A stretch of DNA of 64,000 nucleotides, from assembly GCA_030145715.1 (NCBI GenBank), contig JAIXHQ010000003.1:1-64000 (forward strand). Reading direction: 5' to 3'. Below, one piece after another: positions 34,949-43,168 of the stretch. The position numbers were made by a program, and so were the translations under genes. The notes beneath the pieces are model-generated. The model did not search any database and had not been told where the DNA came from. It saw only the letters and a list, made by a program, of their open reading frames with translations. The stretch's first letter is position 1; the number at the start of each line of letters is the position of its first letter. The stretch comes from Sphingopyxis sp. (GTDB lineage Bacteria > Pseudomonadota > Alphaproteobacteria > Sphingomonadales > Sphingomonadaceae).

Positions 34949-37900
34949 TCAATTGGCAAAGCGCAGCGGCGGGCGCCAGGCGCTCTGGTCCACCTCGTCG
35001 CGCACTTTATAAACCATGCCCTTGCTGTTCAGGAACAGCTTCTCCATTTCGGGCCGGGTAAAGGGGCGCGATCCCAGTCGGCCGAACACCGCCATCTGGC
35101 CGCCGGTTTCATCGACCGCGCGGTCGCGGTCGAGTCCCTTGGACAGCGCAAGCGCCGGCGACGGCGTCTTGGCCCAGGCGATCAGTTCGGGGGTCGGTTT
35201 CGGCGAAAAGCCGTACAGGCCCGGATTGTCGGGGCTGGTCAATTGCAGCACCTTGATCCCGCCGCGCCCGTCGGCGACATAGGCGAACAGCGACGCATTG
35301 GTCGATGCGACGATGACGTCCTCCGCATCCTGCATCTTGCCGCCAAAGGTCAGCCCCGGCCAGATGATCGGCGCGGCGGGGCGGGTGACATCGACGATGA
35401 CCAGCCCGTCCTGCTTCGCGGCGACATACATATAGGTGCGCGCGAGATAGATTTTGCGCGCATCGGCCAGCCGCACCGTCCCCTCCGGCACCGGCACCGG
35501 CTGCGCCAGATTGGTGACGTCGAACAGCTTGACCCCCTCGGCATCGGTGACCCACAGGTAACGGAACTGCAACGCGCTGGCGCGCGCGTCGGTCAACGGC
35601 AGCCGCGCCGTCACGCGGGGCCGCAACGGGGTCGTCAGGTCGACCACCACCAACCCCGCATCTGCCACTACATAAGCCATGGCCCCCGCCAAAACCACAT
35701 GCCGCGCCCCCACCAGTACATTGCCCTCGTTCCACGTGAGCGCGCGGTTCAGTTTGTTGTTGCGGAATTCAGCGTCGGCCAGCGTATCGATGTTGACCAG
35801 GATCAGACCCTCGACTCTGTCCGTGATGACGGCGTAGCGATAGATGTCGTGCATCGCCTGTTCCTGATTTTCGGGAAAATTCTTCACGATATTGTCATTG
35901 CGCGACACGCTGATCGGCTGGGTCGTCGCGATCGCCATGCAGGTCGCGTTCTTCGTTCTCACATGCGTATCCTGACCGAGCGCGGAGAAGGGTGAGCGGA
36001 TGATTCGTTCGGAAAAGCCCTTGTTGCCGATCGACGCGACGTCATAGACCCGGAAACCGCCCCTACCCTCTGCCACGAACATATACTCCCCGCGCTGTTG
36101 CAGGCAATTCACCCGGCCGCTCGTCCCCTGAACGATGTTGGCGAATTCTTCTAACGCGTGGGTTTCGCCCGATCCCTTTTTGTCAAAGGTCTTGCCGCGG
36201 ACCCAATTCTTCAGTTCGCGACCATTTCGTTCGACGTGAAGCCTCCAATAATCGGGATAGGCATATTTCTGCAGATAGCTGCCGATCACCGCCTGCGGTT
36301 CGTCCCATTCGGTAACGCGCGTCGCCTGGAAACCGCCCTCCATACCCGACCACAGATTCAAGCCGACGAAGTTGACGAAATTGGTGCCAAGCAGGTTCAG
36401 TTGCGCCATGATCGCATTATTATCGTCCGCCGCCGACAGATGACAGTCGGTGCATTGCTTGGTTTCGGCGCGGCGCACCGTGTGCGGGAAATGCGGAGCG
36501 AACGCCTGGCTTGAATAGCCGGCCGAGCTGATTGGCGGCTGCTGAACATAGATTCGCTCGCGGTTGACATTGGTCGACGACAATATCAGCGCCGATGTCG
36601 ATCGCACCGGCGTTATGATGCCGCGCGCCTCGCCATTCGGGCCAGGTTCGCCGGGCTTGGTCAGTTGATGACGGCCAAGCTGGAACATCTCGTCGCGCGC
36701 CACCTGGGGATTATAGGTCGCGAAGTTGCGCGTCTCCTCGCCTTCGAAATGATGTGTTTTCGTCTTCCAGTTCGCCTCGATCGGCAAATGACAGCCGCCG
36801 CAACTCGTCGTCCACGACAGGTGACAGGTGAAACAGGTCATCTTGTCGTCGCCGTGCGCCCGATCCTCTTTCGCGACGCCCGGCCCCCATTCATATTTGC
36901 CGTCATCGGCGCCCGCGCGCGCCATCAGCTTTGCGCGCGCCGCCTTGGCGTTGAAATGCGGCCCCGGCGTCACCGCTTGCTTGACCAGGCTGACCCGCCA
37001 TTCCAACTTGGGATCCACGATCGAACGTTGGATCAGCCCGATCACTTCGGCATCATCATTATATTGAAATTCAAAGCGGCGGCGCCCGTCGGGGTTGCGG
37101 AGTAGCGCGAGATTATTGCCCTGCGGCCGCGCCGCAACATTCGAGGTCAACAGGTTTGGCAGGGCGTCGGCGGTGCCGTGACAATCCTTGCACCCGATTT
37201 CGACCGCATTCGCGACCTCCCCCTGAATATAGCCATTACCGTGGCTGTCCTGTGCGAAATGGCAGTCGGCGCATTGCATGCCTTTTTCCGCATGGATGTC
37301 CATCATATGGACCGCCTTTCCGGGGTTAAGGCCCGGCGGCACAAATTTGCCCTCGACCCCCGGCTTGCCCGGATCGGCGCTTGCCAGACAGAGATCACGT
37401 TCTTTGGCATCGGTGTAATAGCTACAGCTTTTGCGCCATTTTTCAGGATCGTCAGGATCGACGATATTGGCGGCGTCGGTGCCATAGGTCGCCATATTGC
37501 CGTCGGCGTTCAGCAGATTGCCGTTGCGGTCGCGCTTGAAAATGCCGCGAAAGTTCCAGCCATGGCCGTGATAGTCGGCAAACTGGGTGTCCTGATTGCT
37601 GTCGTTGACATCATAGACGTCGCGCAGAAATTCGACATCCCCCCACAGGCCGCGCGTTGCCGCGCCTTCGGGGTTGCGTTCGAGTATCTTATGCGCCTCC
37701 GCCGCCGTCGGATAACGCTGCTGCTTGAACGACTTTTGATAATCCTCGTCGCTCATCCCCGGCGGACGCGGGGCGGTGTTGCCCGGTCCCGGCCACATCT
37801 GCGGCGCGTCCGATTCATAATCCCACATCGTATAGCCAAGATAGGAGTTCAGAAAGATGTTGGGCTGGTGCATGTGGCACGTCATGCACTGGGCGGTGGG

Positions 37901-39217
37901 GATCGCGCGGGTGAAGCTGTGGCTGATCGGATGGCCCGATTCCCGGCGCGATGGCGGCGGCCCCTTTGCCGGATCGACCAGCGCGCCGTGCCCACCGCCC
38001 TTTGCATCGCCTCCCTTGCTATTGCCGCCATAGCCTTCGGGTTTCCATTTCTTGTCGGCGATCGTCGGATCGACCGTCGCTGTCTCTCCATCGCGGCCGA
38101 ATTTGGCATAGGTCAGGCTGTGCCGCGGCTCGCGATCATTGGCATAAACGACATGACAGCCCGAACAGCCCGAATGGCGATAATCGCCCGGCTGGTCATT
38201 GGTGCCCATGAACCACATCAGCGGATCGTTGAGCCGCGTCTTGTGGATGTTGAGCACGGGGATGGCGACGCGCAGCCCGGTGCCGGGGCCCCGGTTCGAC
38301 TGTTTGATGTCGGGACGGCCCGGCTCCTCCAGCCGCTGGATGCTGCCGGTCGGATTCGGCAACCCAACCTCGGCGAACTGCGAGTTGATGTTCCGTCCGC
38401 CGCGTTCAAAGACGCGGAACACGTCGCCGGGCGGGATCACGTTCCAGCGTGGTAACGGATAGATTTTGGCCAGCGCGCCGCGCTTTTTCTCGGCATCGGT
38501 CAGTATCTTGTCGAAACCAAAGCTGGGCTTGCACGCCTCGGCATATTCCGCCTTCGTCAGCCGTGACGACGGGGACAGGATGCAGGCCGGTTCGCCCTTG
38601 CGCGTATAGGCCTCGCCGAACACATAATTTTTATATGGCACGATGCCATTGTTGTACGCGGCGCCGCCCCACAGCATGGCGGAAGTCGACATCAGCGATC
38701 GTTCGGTCGCCTCGATCACCTCCAGATGGCAGGAGCCACAGGATTCGCGCGCGACGCGATAGTCGCTGGGGTTCACGAAGCGGATGAATTCGGGCGCTTC
38801 CTTGTTAAGCAGCGTATAGCTGCGGACCGGGTTGGCCGACGTGCCGCCCCAACTGGCCGGATATGTCGGTTGCGGGTGGGCGACCTTCATCGCGGCGACA
38901 TTATAGGGGCTGTCATAGCCAAGCTCGGGCTTGCCAAAGGCGGCTGGCGACACCGAATCGCCGCCGTGGCAGTCGGTACAGCCCAGCTTGACCGCGGGCG
39001 TCGCATGCATTGATGGTTGATCGGTGCGCGTGTGGCACGAATAACAGCCGGTTGATTTCATCGCGACATCGGCATCGCCCTGTTCGCGCGGTGCGGGCGG
39101 CGTGAAGCGATATTCGACCTTGACCGGCTTTTCCTTGTCGGCCGCCCACAGAGGCGAAGGGCCGACAGCCAGTGCCGCCGCCAGAAATGTAAGGACGATA
39201 AGGAGTTTGCGCATCAT
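34949..39217 (-). CDS. Ten-heme c-type cytochrome fused to an LVIVD beta-propeller
   Basis: 1422 aa. Signal peptide, residues 1-26. Ten CXXCH heme-binding motifs begin at residues 58, 80, 160, 351, 444, 649, 676, 795, 806 and 922. From about 1030 to 1340 come LVIVD-type propeller blades: GFRVYDVAS, LILVNIDTLAD, LVVVDLTTPLRP, VKLFDVTNLAQP, LVIVDVTRPAAP, IKVLQLTSPDNP. The decaheme part should conduct electrons; the propeller probably binds a partner or surface. The ATG follows the barrel-gene stop by 3 nt. Last gene of a four-gene operon. I know of no named system with this fusion. Confidence 0.88.
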   Translation of the reverse strand: MMRKLLIVLTFLAAALAVGPSPLWAADKEKPVKVEYRFTPPAPREQGDADVAMKSTGCYSCHTRTDQPSMHATPAVKLGCTDCHGGDSVSPAAFGKPELGYDSPYNVAAMKVAHPQPTYPASWGGTSANPVRSYTLLNKEAPEFIRFVNPSDYRVARESCGSCHLEVIEATERSLMSTSAMLWGGAAYNNGIVPYKNYVFGEAYTRKGEPACILSPSSRLTKAEYAEACKPSFGFDKILTDAEKKRGALAKIYPLPRWNVIPPGDVFRVFERGGRNINSQFAEVGLPNPTGSIQRLEEPGRPDIKQSNRGPGTGLRVAIPVLNIHKTRLNDPLMWFMGTNDQPGDYRHSGCSGCHVVYANDREPRHSLTYAKFGRDGETATVDPTIADKKWKPEGYGGNSKGGDAKGGGHGALVDPAKGPPPSRRESGHPISHSFTRAIPTAQCMTCHMHQPNIFLNSYLGYTMWDYESDAPQMWPGPGNTAPRPPGMSDEDYQKSFKQQRYPTAAEAHKILERNPEGAATRGLWGDVEFLRDVYDVNDSNQDTQFADYHGHGWNFRGIFKRDRNGNLLNADGNMATYGTDAANIVDPDDPEKWRKSCSYYTDAKERDLCLASADPGKPGVEGKFVPPGLNPGKAVHMMDIHAEKGMQCADCHFAQDSHGNGYIQGEVANAVEIGCKDCHGTADALPNLLTSNVAARPQGNNLALLRNPDGRRRFEFQYNDDAEVIGLIQRSIVDPKLEWRVSLVKQAVTPGPHFNAKAARAKLMARAGADDGKYEWGPGVAKEDRAHGDDKMTCFTCHLSWTTSCGGCHLPIEANWKTKTHHFEGEETRNFATYNPQVARDEMFQLGRHQLTKPGEPGPNGEARGIITPVRSTSALILSSTNVNRERIYVQQPPISSAGYSSQAFAPHFPHTVRRAETKQCTDCHLSAADDNNAIMAQLNLLGTNFVNFVGLNLWSGMEGGFQATRVTEWDEPQAVIGSYLQKYAYPDYWRLHVERNGRELKNWVRGKTFDKKGSGETHALEEFANIVQGTSGRVNCLQQRGEYMFVAEGRGGFRVYDVASIGNKGFSERIIRSPFSALGQDTHVRTKNATCMAIATTQPISVSRNDNIVKNFPENQEQAMHDIYRYAVITDRVEGLILVNIDTLADAEFRNNKLNRALTWNEGNVLVGARHVVLAGAMAYVVADAGLVVVDLTTPLRPRVTARLPLTDARASALQFRYLWVTDAEGVKLFDVTNLAQPVPVPEGTVRLADARKIYLARTYMYVAAKQDGLVIVDVTRPAAPIIWPGLTFGGKMQDAEDVIVASTNASLFAYVADGRGGIKVLQLTSPDNPGLYGFSPKPTPELIAWAKTPSPALALSKGLDRDRAVDETGGQMAVFGRLGSRPFTRPEMEKLFLNSKGMVYKVRDEVDQSAWRPPLRFAN

Positions 39218-39220
39218 GGC

Positions 39221-41152
39221 CTAGAAACTCAAAATCATATTGGCGAGGATCGATACATAAGCGTTGTCGCGCCGCTGATTTTCGAACAGATCACGGAACC
39301 CGGCGCCGGGCAGCAGGACCGCGCCGCTAAGGCGCCCGACGATGTTCTGGTTCGCCTTGGGCCTCCAGATCGCAGCCACCGACAAGTCCCAGCCGATCGC
39401 TTTCGGGATTGATCCCTCGCTGCGCAGCACCTGCAGCACCTGCGTATTGTCGAACCACAGATGGTTGGCGTTGGTCGAAAGGCGAAACTGCGGCGCCAGG
39501 TCGAAATCGGCCCCGGCACCTAGCAGCACCGTGCCCGGATTGACGAAGTTCGACTGCCCCTCCTCCTTCGACGACCGCAGCGAGTTGAGGACACCGTTGC
39601 GGCCGGTCAGTCCGATCGCGCGGCCGCCGCCAATGAACGGCACCGCCTGGCGAATCCAGTAACTGGTGTCGGCGCCCGCAAAGATCGGGTTTTCGAAAAT
39701 GGCATCGAACCCTGTCTGCTTGTCGTCAAAAGGATCCTTGTCGCCCGTGGCATAGAGACCCGACACGCGGAAACGCATCCAGTCTTGATCGTAACTCAGT
39801 TCCGCTGCGCCGAAATAGGAGCGGATGTCCGCCTTGCGCCCCGTGAACACATTGTTGCGGTCGCTGCCCAGCGCGGCATAGCCCATTGCGGTAACGTTGA
39901 TCCGGCCGACCCGGCCATCCACGCCGTAACCGAAATAGATGACGTCATAATCGCGGCCCTGCAAATTGCCGATCAGGGCGGGTCGCACCGGAAAGCCATT
40001 GTCATCGAACTGTATATGATCGGATTCGCGATTGATGTTCCACGTCGCCGAGATTTCGCTGGTCAGGCCGACGACGGGGAAATCCTGGCGATAGAGATTG
40101 GCGTGGAGAATCACGTCGCGCCGCGGGGTCTGGGTTATGTCGTTGAGCCCGCTGTTGGTGTCCTTTTCCAGACGCCAGATCACCGCCAGATTATATTGGA
40201 TCCGGTTGTTGTCTCGATTGCCGAACAGACGAAAGCCAAGCTGGCTATCCTGAAACAGGAAGCCCCGGAAATCGGCCTGAAAAGGCTGGATGCCGACGCG
40301 CAGCGATTCAAAGTCATAGCGGTCCGACGTATTTTTCAGATGATAGTCGATGAACGCTTCCTGCACGCCCAGGAAATTGTCAAATCGTGTCCGTCCCCTT
40401 GACGGCTGGACGAACAGGATCCTCCGTTCGGGAACCTCGGCATAATTCATGTTGAATGCCAGCGTCAGGCGATATTCGACGTCGGGGGGCTTGAATGTCG
40501 TGTTGCCCTTGATCAGCGCCGCGCCGACGATGAAGGTCTGCGACGCGACAAGGCTTTCGGGACGGCCAAAGACATCATTGCTTCCCGGCCGTTCTGGATA
40601 TTGGATGCCGACCGGGATCGGGAATGTACGCGGTTCGAGCACACTGTCCGACACCGCGCTCAGCGCGAAAAACCAGTCGTCGCCCTTGATCGGCAACCAC
40701 GGCACCCTCGCGCGATCGATCGCCCGGTCGCCTTTCAGCATGTTCTGGTGATAGGGATCAAACCAGCGTTCCTTGACGACGCCCAGGGTCTCGATCAGGC
40801 GCCAACGGTCGGGAACGGGAAGCTGGTCCTCCATCCCCGGAAATGCCTGCGGCGGCGGCGGGCGCAGAGCACCGATATTGTCCTGCGACAATTGATCGGG
40901 AAGATCAGGCCGATAACCCGGACGGCGACGGCCCTCGATGACCTGTGTCACCAGATCCTCGCCGATCGCGTGCTTCCATTCGACAGGAGGCGGCGGCGGG
41001 ACCAATTCGTCGGCAGACTGCCCGGGCACGACGGCACCCGCGGCGCCGGCGGCGGGCGGATCGATCGGCGGCGGCACGGGTTCGACGCCGCCGGGCGCGC
41101 CCTGCGCGGCGAACGTCGCGATGATCGGCCAGATGCTGCCCCCCTCGATCAT
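39221..41152 (-). CDS. Outer-membrane beta-barrel protein (porin-like) of the cytochrome operon
   Basis: 643 aa. After a Pro/Ala-rich N-terminal 60 residues come a ~60-residue polar region and then alternating amphipathic strands (YRLTLAFNMNYAEVP, LRVGIQPFQADFRGF, VILHANLYRQDFP, DVIYFGYGVDGRVGRINV), ending in ILANMILSF with a C-terminal Phe, all signs of a large barrel of about 20 or more strands. It does not match MtrB in sequence by eye. The first 20 residues are a poor signal peptide without basic residues. Flanked 3 nt on both sides by cytochrome-operon genes. Confidence 0.75.
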   Translation of the reverse strand: MIEGGSIWPIIATFAAQGAPGGVEPVPPPIDPPAAGAAGAVVPGQSADELVPPPPPVEWKHAIGEDLVTQVIEGRRRPGYRPDLPDQLSQDNIGALRPPPPQAFPGMEDQLPVPDRWRLIETLGVVKERWFDPYHQNMLKGDRAIDRARVPWLPIKGDDWFFALSAVSDSVLEPRTFPIPVGIQYPERPGSNDVFGRPESLVASQTFIVGAALIKGNTTFKPPDVEYRLTLAFNMNYAEVPERRILFVQPSRGRTRFDNFLGVQEAFIDYHLKNTSDRYDFESLRVGIQPFQADFRGFLFQDSQLGFRLFGNRDNNRIQYNLAVIWRLEKDTNSGLNDITQTPRRDVILHANLYRQDFPVVGLTSEISATWNINRESDHIQFDDNGFPVRPALIGNLQGRDYDVIYFGYGVDGRVGRINVTAMGYAALGSDRNNVFTGRKADIRSYFGAAELSYDQDWMRFRVSGLYATGDKDPFDDKQTGFDAIFENPIFAGADTSYWIRQAVPFIGGGRAIGLTGRNGVLNSLRSSKEEGQSNFVNPGTVLLGAGADFDLAPQFRLSTNANHLWFDNTQVLQVLRSEGSIPKAIGWDLSVAAIWRPKANQNIVGRLSGAVLLPGAGFRDLFENQRRDNAYVSILANMILSF

Positions 41153-41155
41153 CCC

Positions 41156-43165
41156 CTATAACCCGCTACAGACATTTTGCTGATTTGTGCCGACGAACGG
41201 CGCGAATGGGCACGCGATGAACGTCAGCCGCTGACTGCCACCGGAAAGCGGGATGACGATCTGGTCGGACCGGATCGCCAACCCGGGCGGCGCGATCGTC
41301 CCCAGTTTTTGCCCGGCGTTGTAGAGGCCAAGGAAAGCGATCATGTCGCTCTGGTCGTCGCCGTCGCCCGATGCGGCGATCGCACCGACCAACTGGTTTC
41401 CGCGATAGATGGGGGCGGCGCCGGGGAAGAGGGTTAGGCCATTGCTTATGCGGTTGCGTCCGGTCGCCGGGACGATGGGGCTTAGCGAACAGTTTTGCGG
41501 GACATCGGTCGGGCGCGCGCCCAGCACATATTCGACGTGCGCGACGATGTCGGGCGTCACCAGCCGCGATTGCAGCCCCGTCGAGAAAATGTTGAAGCTG
41601 GCTTCCGGCACCGAAAGCGGCCCCGGCGGACGTCCGGCCTCGCCATCGGGAAAGTTCGGGCGCGCCAGGTTCCCAACCGCGCGGCCCGAAAAGGCGGTCG
41701 CGCCGGTCAGCGCGCCTGGATCGTTCAAAAAGCCCCGAACCGCCGCAAGAAAGGGCGGGATCGCGGGATCGCCGTTCGCCGACAGGTCGCCCGCCGCCAG
41801 CGGGTTCGAGAAGAAAACCGCCGTCCGCGCCTTTTGCGGCACCGCGTCGATGGCATCGACCAGCGCGTCGGGACCGCGGACAAGCCCCAGAATCTCTCCA
41901 TTGGTGTCGACGACGGCAATCGTGTTCTGCGCCCGATTGTCGACCGGGCGCCGCACCTGAGCGCGCGCACGGCGCTGAACGTCGAACGCTTCGACCAGCA
42001 GCGTGCGGACTTCGGCGGCGGTCAGCGGGTTGGCCACGGTGGCGGCGTCGGTCCCCGGCTTGGGCAGATAGCGGGTGTTGCCCTGACCGTCGCTGACCAC
42101 CCAAATGTCGGGATCGTTATAGCCGTCGCCGGCATTGGCGGGGCGCACCCCCGATTCCTCGGCGCCATAGATCGACCCCGCGACGATGCCCGATGTCGCG
42201 TCATAATATCCGCGCACCGACACCAGCGCGCCGACCACGCCGTTGATCGAGGCAAAGGCAGGGGCAGCCGAAGACCCGCTGCGGATGTCAGCCGATGTCG
42301 CTTCCGAATAACGCAGCAGCGTGCCGTCGATGCTGATGCGATCGGCGCGGATCGCATCGGCCGGTTCGAACCCGCGCGTCGCCGCCAGCGCGACGATTTC
42401 CTCTCGCAAGTCACCGTCGCGTTCGCGATATTCCTGATCGAAACCATAGATGCCGTCGCCGACGACCGCGACCGAACCGACCACCGCGCCATTTTTGTAG
42501 AGCGGAAAGGCGCCCGCGTCGGCCCCGACGCCCAGCGGCCCACGCTTTGTGCCCGCCAGATTGCCGGGGACACCGACCCCCAGAAAGCGGCGCGACACAT
42601 CCGAACAGGGAAGCTGGCTGAGCTGGACGCTGAACAGCGCGCCGCTTTCGAACCCGCGCGTGATGCGCGACGGCGGAAAATTTTCCTGCACGATGTCGTT
42701 GGCGGTGCGACTGGAAAAGGCACCGCCGACCGAGGAGAAATAGGATGAGGTCAGCGCCTTTGATATGCCCCCCGCCAACGCGGCGGGCGCGGGCAGGTCC
42801 AGCCCCTGAAGGTCGGTGGCGCTGCCGTCGGGCGCGCGGGGCGTCCGCAACGTCAGGTCGGCACCGGTCATCGCAAAGACGGCAAGCACATTGCCCACGC
42901 GGTCGATCACGACAAAGCCAGCCCGAAAATTCTGCGCCTGCGCCTCCGCCACGCCTTGCGCGATGACCCGTTCGACATCGCCAGTGGTCAGGTTGGTCAG
43001 CGCGGGAACCTGAAAAACGCTGCCGCCCGGTGTCGGAGTGGGCGCCGGCGTAGGGGTAGGCGCCGGGGTCGGCGTTCCGCCACCCCCTCCGCCGCACGAA
43101 GCCAGCAGCAGCGCCGCCGTCGCCGCGACGGTGGCCGAACGAAAAAGGCGGGAGCGGCACCGCAT
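41156..43165 (-). CDS. Lipoprotein with two HbpS/GlcG-like (DUF336) domains
   Basis: 669 aa. Lipobox LLASC at about residue 23, then a Gly run and a Thr-Pro-Ala linker to residue 48. Two segments look like the heme-binding HbpS/GlcG fold: residues about 60-175 (AEAQAQNFRAGFVVIDRVGNVLAVF, GGISKALTSSYFSS) and about 385-460 (NTIAVVDTNGEILGLVRG, VPQKARTAVFFSNP). Members bind heme or corrinoid-like cofactors. It could deliver heme to, or exchange electrons with, the neighbouring cytochromes. Tightly spaced in the operon. Confidence 0.75.
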   Translation of the reverse strand: MRCRSRLFRSATVAATAALLLASCGGGGGGTPTPAPTPTPAPTPTPGGSVFQVPALTNLTTGDVERVIAQGVAEAQAQNFRAGFVVIDRVGNVLAVFAMTGADLTLRTPRAPDGSATDLQGLDLPAPAALAGGISKALTSSYFSSVGGAFSSRTANDIVQENFPPSRITRGFESGALFSVQLSQLPCSDVSRRFLGVGVPGNLAGTKRGPLGVGADAGAFPLYKNGAVVGSVAVVGDGIYGFDQEYRERDGDLREEIVALAATRGFEPADAIRADRISIDGTLLRYSEATSADIRSGSSAAPAFASINGVVGALVSVRGYYDATSGIVAGSIYGAEESGVRPANAGDGYNDPDIWVVSDGQGNTRYLPKPGTDAATVANPLTAAEVRTLLVEAFDVQRRARAQVRRPVDNRAQNTIAVVDTNGEILGLVRGPDALVDAIDAVPQKARTAVFFSNPLAAGDLSANGDPAIPPFLAAVRGFLNDPGALTGATAFSGRAVGNLARPNFPDGEAGRPPGPLSVPEASFNIFSTGLQSRLVTPDIVAHVEYVLGARPTDVPQNCSLSPIVPATGRNRISNGLTLFPGAAPIYRGNQLVGAIAASGDGDDQSDMIAFLGLYNAGQKLGTIAPPGLAIRSDQIVIPLSGGSQRLTFIACPFAPFVGTNQQNVCSGL

Positions 43166-43168
43166 ATC

